A DNA stretch of 64,000 bases from Diprion similis (Eukaryota > Arthropoda > Insecta > Hymenoptera > Diprionidae): NCBI RefSeq assembly GCF_021155765.1, contig NC_060114.1:372001-436000 (forward strand), given 5' to 3'. Position 1 is the stretch's first letter, and each line of letters starts with the position of its first letter. The position numbers and the translations under genes were made by a program. Under the pieces are notes generated by a model. It was not told the DNA's origin. It worked only from the letters and a program-made list of their open reading frames with translations, and searched no databases. Shown here one piece after another: positions 24,202 to 33,296 of the stretch.

Positions 24202-25548
24202 ATGGCACATAGACAATCTAAAACTATACACATAACCAAGCTAAATAAAAACCTAACACACACATTACGATCCAACAGGTCAAACAAAAAAATGCAAAGA
24301 GGAAACGAGGAAGCAGGGCCATCGGGAATCACCCCCCGGATGGCATACCCCCCCGACAGACGAACACGACAGACACCACATATACCGCTACTACAGACAC
24401 CAGGAAAACCACCACACCTACACAGATACGGACCAGACGGAATAGACAACGCAGACACACAAACACCCCCCACCACCACCACAACACGACGTACACTACT
24501 ACCCACCCCGGCCGAATACACGCAACCACCCACAACCATACACACACCACCCACCACCACCACAACACGACGTACACTACTACCCACCCCGGCCGAATAC
24601 TCGCAACCACCCACAACCACACACACACCACTCATCACCACCACACGACGCACACTACTGCCCACCCCAGCCAAACACACCCAAACACACACGAACACAC
24701 ACGCATCATCCACACGCACATACGCACAAACACTCACAAGCAAACCTACACACACCACACAAGTAACAAAAACAACAACAGAACACACACACAAAACAAA
24801 CCCCAGCGGCGCAGCCACCTGCAACAAATGCGGCGGACTGGTCCGCAAAGACAAACTACACGCACACGAAAACTCATGTAAGGACACAGACACCACCATG
24901 AAACGCAACACAAACATAGCACACAACACAAGTACACGCACACGAACACCATCACCGACAGAAAAACTCAGGGACCGCGTAGAAAGAGCGCTGGAAGAGG
25001 CGGAAAAACTAGACGCATGGGTGAAACAGACACGAACACACCACCAAACACCCACACACCAAACACAAAGACCAACGGACGACACAGCCATGACGATTTA
25101 CGGACTACAACCAGCACACACCAACGAACGACCACCACACATCGAATACAACCCCAAAAACACACAAACCACCGGAACAAAAACACAACACCATACACGA
25201 TGCGCCGCCACACCAAAAACCTTACAGATGACACACACGAGACAAAGGACAAGGGACTACCCACCCTTCCCAAAAACACAAAAAATCAAGACACACGACA
25301 CACGACAGGCTAAACGCACTTTACAAACCACAAACGCATACGACCCAGCCCACCCTACGACCACAGACACAGAAAGGGACACAGAAACGGAGACGACAAA
25401 CACGGACTCCGACACAGGGACGGTAATAGAAGTTAGGACACACACAGACAACGCGACAAAACGACCAAACACACCAAAACGAAAAAGACAAATGAAAAAG
25501 AAACAGTTACAAAAAAAGAAACAGGACCGGAAACGCGGAAAACGATAA
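24202..25548 (+). CDS. ORF3 of gypsy element 1: Thr/His-rich zinc-finger protein, function unknown
   Basis: 448 codons, overlapping the pol end by 34 nt in the -1 frame. It is not an Env: I see no signal peptide or membrane segment. N-terminal third is Pro/Thr-rich with three repeats of RRTLLPTPAEY (24496, 24577, 24655). A C2HC-type finger follows, CNKCGGLVRKDKLHAHENSC (C-x2-C-x11-H-x3-C). Then comes a short charged heptad stretch (EKLRDRVERALEEAEKLDAW) and a very basic C-terminus (KRKRQMKKKQLQKKKQ) that could bind nucleic acid or act as a nuclear signal. The start ATG has a good context (AAAATGG). No slippery heptamer is seen in the overlap, so expression by a spliced RNA or reinitiation is more likely than frameshifting. 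The function is unknown. Confidence 0.8.
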   Translation: MAHRQSKTIHITKLNKNLTHTLRSNRSNKKMQRGNEEAGPSGITPRMAYPPDRRTRQTPHIPLLQTPGKPPHLHRYGPDGIDNADTQTPPTTTTTRRTLLPTPAEYTQPPTTIHTPPTTTTTRRTLLPTPAEYSQPPTTTHTPLITTTRRTLLPTPAKHTQTHTNTHASSTRTYAQTLTSKPTHTTQVTKTTTEHTHKTNPSGAATCNKCGGLVRKDKLHAHENSCKDTDTTMKRNTNIAHNTSTRTRTPSPTEKLRDRVERALEEAEKLDAWVKQTRTHHQTPTHQTQRPTDDTAMTIYGLQPAHTNERPPHIEYNPKNTQTTGTKTQHHTRCAATPKTLQMTHTRQRTRDYPPFPKTQKIKTHDTRQAKRTLQTTNAYDPAHPTTTDTERDTETETTNTDSDTGTVIEVRTHTDNATKRPNTPKRKRQMKKKQLQKKKQDRKRGKR

Positions 25549-26251
25549 GACAAAAACTTGAACGACACACACATAGAGCCGTACACACACACACACACAG
25601 CCATACACACAACACAAGGACCGCCTTTTTTTTTTTTGTTTGCTTTTGTTAAGAACAGTACGTAGACAGACCAAAAGACAGACCGGAGACGAGACGACAG
25701 ACGGGGTGAGAGAAAGAGAACACAAGCCAGCCAACAAACGCAACAGACCACACACCGGGTGCAGTGCAACACAACAGGCCAACACAGAAAAGAAACACAG
25801 ACGAAGGAAACACGCAGACGCAACCCAGAAAACGCAGAGAACGACGCCACAAACCGGGGAACCAACACGAAAATTTAAGTACACATTTACGTAACAATAA
25901 GTAAACAGAAAACACACAACAAAACAAAAAGTAACAAAAATGTGATAAGACACAAATCGAAAGTACAAAGTAAAAATAGAATAAGAACACTCAGAATAGA
26001 AAAACAAGTATTAGTAGATCTAGCACGACACAAATTAGGATTAAGACAGGACAAATTAGATTTAAGAAAACACCAAGTAGATTTAAGGCAAACAGTAGAA
26101 TTAAGAGAAAGAATAATAGTTATAGAATAAAACTAACTAGAATAAGAACACACACACACACATCAAACACACACACAAACACACCAAGTAACACACTACT
26201 CATCATCCCTTAACCCCTCCCACAGATTGGCAGAACGACAGACAAACGGTA
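25549..26251 (+). other. 3' region of gypsy element 1 with a conserved heptad-like segment
   Basis: Contains two stretches shared with copy 2. 25640-25894 can encode an Arg/Thr-rich segment that in copy 2 is fused in frame to ORF3. 25942-26130 can encode 62 residues (from GTG) identical to copy 2, with heptad-like repeats LGLRQDK-LDLRKHQ-VDLRQTV. Whether either is translated is open. The segment ends at 26251, short of a PPT and LTR. Confidence 0.6.
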
Positions 26252-26965
26252 AATAAATAAAATCACTTCGAAGTGTTCATCCGTGCGATTATTTGTGAAC
26301 TTATCGATTAAATTATTTAGCAAATTTATGCATAATTGAGCATTCATTGCGGGACTTTGCATCATTTTACTCAAATAATTAATCTCGTTTAAAATTTCGT
26401 GCCAGACTACAACGGAGCACATAAATTTATAATTTTGAAGCTTCAAAGCTAGCGAATGCGCTTTGTGAGTTGTGGCACAATCCCACTCAGACATATTTTC
26501 AGATATTTCGAACAGAGCATCAAATATTTTTTGTATGTGGTACCGTAACGGTTTAATTGCGTCAATTCTGCTGGACCATCGCGTAGCACTCGAAGGTTTC
26601 AATTTTAAATCTGGTATATGATTGCAAATGATCGACCACCTTTTTGTAGACACTGAAAAGAAAACATAGATTTCTTGAACTATGTCAAAAAAATTGGTCG
26701 TTTCCTGAGTAATATTTGCTGCATCATTGACTACCAAATTCAGGCTATGAGCTGAGCATGGAACGTAAAAGGCGCGACTATTGATTTCCAAAATTTTTTT
26801 CTGCAACCCGTTGTGTTTTCCACGCATATTAGCCCCATTATCATATCCTTGCCCGCGCAAATGTTGAATGTCGAGGTTCAATGGTGAAAATAAATTGTAA
26901 CATGAAGACGTTTGAAAGAAATAAGTGCGATTCGAGTCCGCGTACCCCTCGCAAGAGCCTCGCAA
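26252..26965 (-). pseudogene. hAT/ZMYM1-like transposase fragment
   Basis: Open minus-strand frame of about 238 codons with GQGYDNGANMRGKHNGLQ, FYVPCSAHSLNLVVNDAA, ATRWSSRIDAI and a Leu-rich region, as in the hAT-derived catalytic region shared by ZMYM1-like proteins. The last dozen residues of the open frame are read from gypsy sequence across the 26251 junction, so the protein is truncated at its C-terminus. The N-terminal zinc finger is also absent. No terminal repeats seen. Whether it derives from a transposon or a domesticated gene cannot be told. Confidence 0.75.
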
Positions 26966-27360
26966 GAGGGGAACCGGGAGGGGAATAGGCCCAGTGAGCC
27001 ACCTTTGACCATTAGTCAGGATTCATCACTCAAAGGCATAAGCAGCGCGTATTGTGATCTCGGAGTCAAGTGTCCCCGTGAGTGAGTGTGTGCGAAGTGC
27101 TCTACGGCTATCAGAAAGTTCAGACAGGGTGCCCGTGAGCTACAACTCAGGGATTACCTTGTAGAAGGTACGAAATAAATTAATGTCCAATCTTCTATAA
27201 TATTAAAGTTAGAAATTCCGAATTTCGGATGTCCGGATGTTCGGATGTCCAGAAATTGTGACGTCACCAAGATTTTTTTTCCTCTGACGTCGGAGCTTCG
27301 ACGGCGAAAATCAGTCGGCAAAATTTCTCAGTTCAGCAACGAACGCTCAGATGGGCGGAC
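26966..27360. other. Spacer leading into a Helitron-like repeat block
   Basis: No gene. At 27221-27255 a TCCGAATTTC motif is followed by CGGATGTCCGGATGTTCGGATGTCC-type 9-bp repeats, and then by the 60-bp array. This could be the start of a Helitron-like element. The boundary is not proven. Confidence 0.35.
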
Positions 27361-28030
27361 GTACGGAAATCAAGCTCCAGGTACCAGCGCTCCGTGGTTC
27401 CCGCGCTCCAAGACCATCACCTGATGAATTCCGACTTCCAGGACCAGCGCTCCGTAGTCTCACGCTTCAGGTCATCCACCTGATGAATTTCGAATTCCAG
27501 GACCAGCGCTCCGTAGTTCCCGCGCTCCAGGTCCTTAACCTGGTGAATTACGAATTCCAGGACCAGCGCTGCGTAGTTCCTGCGCTCCAGGTCCTTTACC
27601 TGATGAATTCCGACTTCCAGGACCAGCGCTCCGTAGTTCTCACGCTCCAGGTCATCCACCTGATGAATTTCGAATTCCAGGACCAGCGCTCCGTAGGTCC
27701 TGCGCTCCAGGTCCTTGACCTGGTTAATTTCGACTTTCAGGACCAGCGCTCCGTGGTTCCCGCGCTTCAGGTCATTCACCTGGTAAATTTCAACTTTCAG
27801 GACCAGCGCTCCGTGGTTCCCGCGCTTCAGGTCATTCACTTGGTGAATTTCGACTTTCACGACCAGCGCTCCGTAGTTCCTGCGCTCCAGGTCCTTTACC
27901 TGGTGAATTTCGATTTCCAGGACCAACGCTCCGTGGTTCCCGCGCTCCAGGTCATTCACCTGGTGAATGTCGACTTTCAGGACCAGCGCTCCGTAGTTCC
28001 CGCGCTCCAGGTCCTTAACCTGGTGAATTT
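27361..28030. repeat. 60-bp tandem array, about 11 units, open on both strands
   Basis: Each unit is exactly 60 bp with the core CCAGGACCAGCGCTCCGTAG and GCGCTCCAGGTC. Because 60 is 20 codons and no indel occurs, an ORF stays open on both strands (plus 27351-28154: 20-residue units around FQDQRSVVPALQV; minus 27959-27417: around GALVLEFEIHQV). I read this as a minisatellite, not a gene. A related array in opposite orientation lies at 60101-60360. Confidence 0.85.
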
Positions 28031-28154
28031 TATGCGAATGGTGGTGCGTTGTGCTGCAAAACTGGCAGTATTTTGTTCATTCATGGATAGTATTAAAATT
28101 CATTCATGTCAATGCAAACCCATACTAAGAATTCTTCTTCTTCGACCTGTGTAA

Positions 28155-30394
28155 TCAATGTTTGAAAAATTACACACCGTGGTAAGATTTACAAATTTCA
28201 TTATAAAATTCAGATAATCAGTAGTAAGAGATACCATATGGTTGGCTATGTCTACCAGAATTGATGCAGATTTGACTTCGAAAAATTACTGTCCATTCCC
28301 CGTAATAGATGTCAATTTTCGATAAAAATTCAAATAAATGATTGAATTTACAAATTGTCCAGCATCGTTTGCCTAGGTCAGATTATCAAAAATGAGTTGT
28401 TTGCATTTTAATTCCAGAATCCTGTAAAAGTATGCCGCGGGTAATTCGTTTGTCATATGCGCATTCAAGAAAAATACTGTACAAGTTTTCAAAGTTAAAG
28501 TACCTTTGGTGCACCCATAATCAGAAATGTGGTATGAAAAAATTAGAAAAACATTTATAATCATCGTGCGACTGAGTTCATAACGTTTTTATTTTCAGAC
28601 GATGTATGGGATGCTGTTTTGCGACGATCGACATCCCTGAAATCCAGTGGATCTGAAAGTATTGTATAAAATTTTTTCACAAATAATTACAGTCGATTAT
28701 TATGAACGGTGGAGTGAAAACATAACGAACTCAACTTTGCTGTCGCGTTCAATCAAAATTCACATGAATTCGAAAACTTCATTTGATGTAACGATATATC
28801 CATGGTTAATTACAAAATATTGGCCATCTTAATTCCATATCTATTTCCACGGGCGGATATGGATCTTTTTTCTGTTTATATGCATTTATATAAGTGACTG
28901 GGAGTGTCAAAGCGACAGGTGGTATAAGCCCAATGAGTCACTCTCAGTCTGTAACTATTCGTCAGTGTATTATAGTTGTGAGAAGTGAATCCACAAATCA
29001 TATCAGCTTTCATCATTTCGTTTTTCGGGAAAATTTTCACAAACGCCAAATGAGAATCATATTTGAGTTTTGAATGTATGGAAGAGACATTCTTTCGCCA
29101 CATATAGGAAGTGTTTTCAAAACAATTATTTTTATTCGTGTTATGTTCACAGCCAGCAAAAGTTACACCGATTCCGCCACGACAACCGACCGCCTAATTA
29201 TGGATATTGACAATCAATAATAAAAAAACAAATACAAATCTAATTGAAGTCATTCTCCTGTGAGACATCTCCCTCACTGCCCTTTCCACAGCTTACGGCA
29301 AATCCGACCTCTACATCTCCGCATCGAGTGCTGTCCATCGATTGTTCAGAAATTCTTAAAACTATAAAAAAAAAAACAGGGTTGATATAGATGACGTATC
29401 ATTATTATAGCCATCAATGTTCAAATTCTTCGCGTTATTGTTGATATATCAAAAGGTAATTATTATCACCGTTTGTGAATTCAACTATCATTATTTTCGT
29501 ACTTGAGGTTTGCACTGGCGTAGATATTTAAAATATTAACGTCCCTTCAAAATCCTCCTTTCTCGGAAAGTCAGCGAGTGCGTTTTGACGGTGTATGTTT
29601 GTTGATTCAACAAGTGAAGAGTGAAGACATAACAAACCAAACTTTGCTTTCGCGTTTACCGGAAATTCCCATCAATTCGCTATCGTTTTTACAGATTTTA
29701 TACCTTGAAGTGTCTGTTTCAAATTCAGATCTTGCCGCAAATAATAATAATCTAAGATGGACAATGAATATAAACGTAATATGACGTAGGATCATACGGT
29801 AGAACATAGGTTCATTTAATTTTGTGGATTCGTGTATGATGTATACGCCATGTGTCTGATATAATGCAGTAGTATATTTAATTAATAGGAATAAATTCAA
29901 TAGCAGTATAGTGTGTTCTAATACTGTCAATATTTTACTGACTGCTCTGTCCTGTTGCCAGTTGACACATATCAAATCAACAATTACACGAATGAAATTG
30001 TCATACGGAGGCTGAACTTATTCTCATCTTTCGGTTGCAACGGTCACTTTCCGCGTTTTCTGCACGTTTGCGTGTGTTCTGGATCGGATATTGTTTGGGT
30101 TTCCTTGTAGACAAAGATTTGACTAACCTCTACATTGATTAAAGTAAATGGGCGTAAGCATATAGATGTCGGGTATTCATTTTGCGTTCTCTTTGTAGTA
30201 CGTGATCGATAGTTTATGTGCGATTCCCAGCAAGTGTCGTTTTACGTCGATGATAAATGCAGTGTTCGAGTTCGCAGGTGATACGTGATTAATCAATCAC
30301 ATTGGAGTGAACACATCCGAAGAATATCGTATGTTATTTGTGAACGATCGTACGTCGAAGCGGAAGAGAGGAAAAGGTTCAAAGTCACATTACC
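28155..30394. other. AT-rich non-coding region upstream of the Helitron ORF
   Basis: No supported gene in 2.2 kb. One imperfect direct repeat is visible: about 28698-28760 and 29616-29675 share GTGAA(A/G)ACATAAC, CAACTTTGCT and TCGCG. Part of this may be the Helitron 5' region; the 5' terminus was not found. Confidence 0.4.
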
Positions 30395-30908
30395 ATGAGT
30401 CGTCACAGGTATGTGGAATTATCCCAGGATGATTTGGCGGTCTTGCATAAAACTGGTCAACCAGATATGTTGCTTGATACACAGATGAACAAATTCAGTG
30501 ATCTATTAGAGCAATACACATCTTATCGCATGCAGAGTACTTTGTTGGTACAAATACCAGGATCAATTCGAAGGGTTCCGGTGAATAACGCATGCATACA
30601 AATATTGTTCCACAGTCCCAGACATTTGGGACATTGGATCTGTGTTTACTACAATACTGAAGTATTACACGTATATGATAGCGCTAACAAGAGAGTATTG
30701 CATGACGATCATAAGATATTTTTGAGTAAATTGTTGCCTTATAATAATATACGCGTCGTGTTTGAAAAAGTTCAGCAACAAAATAATTACTGGAATTGCG
30801 GTGTATTTTCCATAGCTTTTGCAACTTCGATTGTTCACGGTGTAAAACCTTGCGAGGTTCAGTATAATATATCAAGGACGAGGTCGCATTTAATTCGGAT
30901 GTTTAATT
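30395..30908 (+). pseudogene. Helitron protein part A: ULP1/C48-like cysteine protease domain
   Basis: N-terminal 171 codons of the Helitron ORF. The domain resembles ULP1/adenain peptidases: His in HLGHWICVYYN (codon 80), Asp in HVYDSANKR (codon 95), Gln in VQQQNNYWNCG (codon 129) and Cys in NCGVFSIAFATS (codon 135), all in canonical order and spacing. Such proteases cleave ubiquitin-like modifiers or polyproteins; the target here is unknown. The ATG at 30395 has A at -3. The apparent stop at 30911-30913 belongs to the inserted LTR; the frame resumes at 35420. Confidence 0.85.
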
Positions 30909-31508
30909 TGTGACGAGAGGTGAATCCCGCACTTATTTTGGGGGGAGAGAGGAGGGAGACGAGAGACGGGGAAGAGAAACTGCACGTGCCGGCGTTGTGA
31001 AAAATAAAGTATATCGTGTATTTAATGTTGTATTGATCTTAAGGGCTACTTGACAAAAGGGTCGGTCCCACGTGGCGGCTGGTCACGCCCCAGCCGGTTA
31101 GCGTGTTTCTTAAATCTAAATCCTTAAAAACTAATGGATTAGTGCTAATGAACGGGTGAGTGAAAGGGGTGGGTGTGTGTGTGAGTGTGTGAATGTGTAT
31201 GGGGAGTGTGGGGGGGGGGGGGGGGGGGGGTGAGGGGATCTGAGGGATATGCAGTGTGTGGATGCAGTGATTGGCAGTGGCGGTGCGGAGCGTGGTTGGT
31301 GTGTGGTGAAGTGGAATCAGATCAGCTGACCTTTTCGTTCCGTTGCTGGTTCTTTGATGCGTCCGGCGGCGTACGTGGCTGGCACAAGAGTGCCTTCTCC
31401 GGCCGGCCCGGCGCGTCTTCGGGTGCGCCCGGGCCGGTTCGGCATTGTTCGGCCCCGCTCCGCGGGTTTGGGGCTTATTGTGACGTGCACGCGGGGTGCA
31501 ACGTCACA
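30909..31508 (-). repeat. 3' LTR of gypsy copy 2
   Basis: 600 bp, nearly identical to 34823-35416. On the element strand it begins TGTGACGTTGCACCC and ends CACCTCTCGTCACA. Contains a 21-G run (plus strand). Confidence 0.95.
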
Positions 31509-31524
31509 ACTCCCCCCTCCCCAC
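31509..31524 (-). promoter_or_regulatory. Polypurine tract of gypsy copy 2
   Basis: GTGGGGAGGGGGGAGT on the element strand, directly before the 3' LTR: the expected plus-strand primer. Confidence 0.8.
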
Positions 31525-31616
31525 ACGGGGCGAGGCCTATAGGGTGAGCGGGAAGGGTGGTGTGGTCGTGTGGGTGTTTTTTGGTTTTGGTTTTCTTGTT
31601 GGGTTTCGTTGTTAGT

Positions 31617-31790
31617 GAGTGTCTGTTGCTTCTCCTTGCGCCTTTTTGTGTGTTTGTTCTGGATGTCGTTGTTGGTTGAATGTCTGTTGTTTCTCCTCAT
31701 GCCTTTTCGTGTGTTTGTTCTGGATGTCGTTGTTGGTTGAATGTTTGCCGTTTCTCCTCGTGCCTTTTTGGGTGTTGTTCCGTTTGTCTG
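31617..31790. repeat. ~61-bp tandem repeat in the 3' UTR of gypsy copy 2, about 3 units
   Basis: Units share TTTCTCCT, GCCTTTT, TGTGTTTGTTCTGGATG and TCGTTGTTGGTTGAATG on the plus strand. Copy 1 is truncated before this stretch, so its presence there cannot be checked. Confidence 0.75.
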
Positions 31791-32132
31791 TCGTTCTGCC
31801 AATCTGTGGGAGGGGTTAAGGGATGATGAGTAGTGTGTTACTTGGTGTGTTTGTGTGTGTGTTTGATGTGTGTGTGTGTTCTTATTCTAGTTAGTTTTAT
31901 TCTATAACTATTATTCTTTCTCTTAATTCTACTGTTTGCCTTAAATCTACTTGGTGTTTTCTTAAATCTAATTTGTCCTGTCTTAATCCTAATTTGTGTC
32001 GTGCTAGATCTACTAATACTTGTTTTTCTATTCTGAGTGTTCTTATTCTATTTTTACTTTGTACTTTCGATTTGTGTCTTATCACATTTTTGTTACTTTT
32101 TGTTTTGTTGTGTGTTTTCTGTTTACTTATTG

Positions 32133-33296
32133 TTACGTAAATGTGTACTTAAATTTTCGTGTTGGTTCCCCGGTTTGTGGCGTCGTTCTCTGCGTTTTCT
32201 GGGTTGCGTCTGCGTGTTTCCTTCGTCTGTGTTTCTTTTCTGTGTTGGCCTGTTGTGTTGCACTGCACCCGGTGTGTGGTCTGTTGCGTTTGTTGGCTGG
32301 CTTGTGTTCTCTTTCTCTCACCCCGTCTGTCGTCTCGTCTACGGTCTGTCTTTTGGTCTGTCTCCGTACTGTTCTTAACAAAGCAAAGAAAAAAGGGCGG
32401 TCCTTGTGTTGTGTGTATGGCTGTGTGTGTGTGTGTGTGTATGCGGCTCTATGTGTGTGTCGTTTCATTTTTGGTGTGTTTTTGGGTGGATTTGTGATGG
32501 GGGGTGGTGGATTCGGGGTGTCTTGTTTTTGTCTGTGTGTTGGTAGTTCGTTGGTGTGTGCTAGTTGTGGTGTGTAAGTAGTCATGGCTACGTCGTACGT
32601 CGGTTTTTGTGTTTGCTGTGTAGGTGTTGGGTTGTGTGTTCGTGTTTGTTTCACCCACGTGTCGTGTCTTTCCGTTTCTTCCAGCGCCTTTTCTACCCGG
32701 TCTCTGAGCCTTTGTGTCGGTGATGGTGTTCGTATGCGTGTACTTGGGTTGTGTGATGTGTTTGTGTTGCGTTTCGTGGTGGTGTCTGTGTGCTTGCATG
32801 CGTTCTCGTGTGCGTGTAATTTTTCTTTGCGGACCAGTCCGCCGCATTTGCTGCAAGTGGCCGCGCCACTGGGATTGGTTTTTTGTGTGTGTTCTGTTGT
32901 TGTTTTTGTTGTTTGTGTGGTGTGTGTAGGTTTGCTTGTGAGTTCTTGCGCGTATGTGGTTGTGGTTGCTAGTAGCGTGGGTCTTGTGGTGGTGGTGAGA
33001 GATGATGTGTGTGTATTGTCTGTGCCGTCTGGCCCGTATCTGTGGGGATGTGGTGGCTGCCCTGGTGTCTGTAGCAGTGGTATGGGTGGTGTCTGTTGTG
33101 TGTGTTTGTCTGATCGGTATGCCATGTGGGGGGTGATTCTCACTTTCTGATGATCGCTTCTCTGATGATTGTGTGTGTTTTTGTGTAGTGTGTGTGTTTT
33201 GTAGTCGGGTGTGTGAGTGTTGTTGTTTACGGGAGCTACCTCCACCCTGTTTAGGTGTTCCCTCACTCGTTTCCCTGGTTCCGTGTGTGTGGGCAT
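32133..33296 (-). CDS. ORF3 of gypsy copy 2, placed in the -1 frame directly after gag
   Basis: 387 codons. The first ~40 match the N-terminus of pol of copy 1, then a short filler (about 33127-33160) joins to ORF3 near ITPHMAY. The deletion thus puts ORF3 in the frame that pol normally occupies, so -1 frameshifting would yield a Gag-ORF3 fusion. The zinc finger CSKCGGLVRKEKLHAHENAC and the heptad stretch are kept. The LLPTP repeats are mostly lost (one reads TLLATTT), and the basic C-terminus of copy 1 is replaced by the Arg/Thr-rich tail read from the 3' region. Confidence 0.8.
   Translation of the reverse strand: MPTHTEPGKRVREHLNRVEVAPVNNNTHTPDYKTHTLHKNTHNHQRSDHQKVRITPHMAYRSDKHTQQTPPIPLLQTPGQPPHPHRYGPDGTDNTHTSSLTTTTRPTLLATTTTYAQELTSKPTHTTQTTKTTTEHTQKTNPSGAATCSKCGGLVRKEKLHAHENACKHTDTTTKRNTNTSHNPSTRIRTPSPTQRLRDRVEKALEETERHDTWVKQTRTHNPTPTQQTQKPTYDVAMTTYTPQLAHTNELPTHRQKQDTPNPPPPITNPPKNTPKMKRHTHRAAYTHTHTQPYTQHKDRPFFFALLRTVRRQTKRQTVDETTDGVREREHKPANKRNRPHTGCSATQQANTEKKHRRRKHADATQKTQRTTPQTGEPTRKFKYTFT

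Larger units (their letters stand above)
20492..24235 (+). pseudogene. pol: Pol of gypsy element 1 (one in-frame TAG)
   Basis: About 1,247 codons in the -1 frame to gag. Aspartic protease: ALIDTGSSHSY, catalytic Asp at codon 62. Three 37-codon repeats with LLPTP follow (21263-21499). RT: YRFCLDFRKVN, KIDLSQAYFQI, YLDDIIIVT (codons 562-565). RNase H: TLQTDASGTGLG, YSTTERECLAVVWAI, VITDHAALKWL. Integrase: HENHNTPQAGHLG and CGTC zinc residues; core acids in VASDIMGP, LTDNGTPY and NPVERVNR. The only visible lesion is TAG at 23261-23263, between AKE and YWPGM in the zinc domain; the frame continues to 24235. Without translation through it, this copy would lack a complete integrase. The shorter ORF that starts at 23276 is the same frame, not a separate gene. 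Confidence 0.93.
18363..26251 (+). mobile_element. Ty3/gypsy element with three ORFs, 3' LTR missing
   Basis: Order: 5' LTR, tRNA-Lys-type PBS, gag, pol (-1 frame, one nonsense codon), ORF3, and a 3' region that matches the second copy at 30909-35416. The copy stops at about 26251, where the sequence switches to a hAT-like fragment. The second copy continues there for roughly 290 bp more to its PPT and LTR. The coding strand is very A/C-rich and T-poor, which opens long false frames on the opposite strand. Confidence 0.92.

Noticed and set aside
23276-24235. Separate integrase gene
   Set aside because: Same frame as pol; only an in-frame TAG separates them.
24202-24235. A second -1 slippery site at the pol-ORF3 overlap
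   Set aside because: Overlap length and frame match gag-pol, but no X XXY YYZ heptamer in the pol phase was found in the overlap.
24138-25091. Long minus-strand open frames opposite gypsy gag, pol and ORF3 (e.g. 317 codons here; 198 codons at 20932-21528; 202 at 22594-23202)
   Set aside because: They result from the T-poor coding strand and have Cys/Val/Phe-rich, repetitive composition with no domain. The real genes are on the other strand.
27351-28154. 267-codon frame as a real gene
   Set aside because: Almost entirely a 60-bp minisatellite that is open on both strands; no domain and no non-repetitive coding part of note.
31185-31547. 120-codon plus frame and the start of the 325-codon frame at 35099
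   Set aside because: These are LTR sequence. The 35099 frame becomes real Helitron coding only after 35417.
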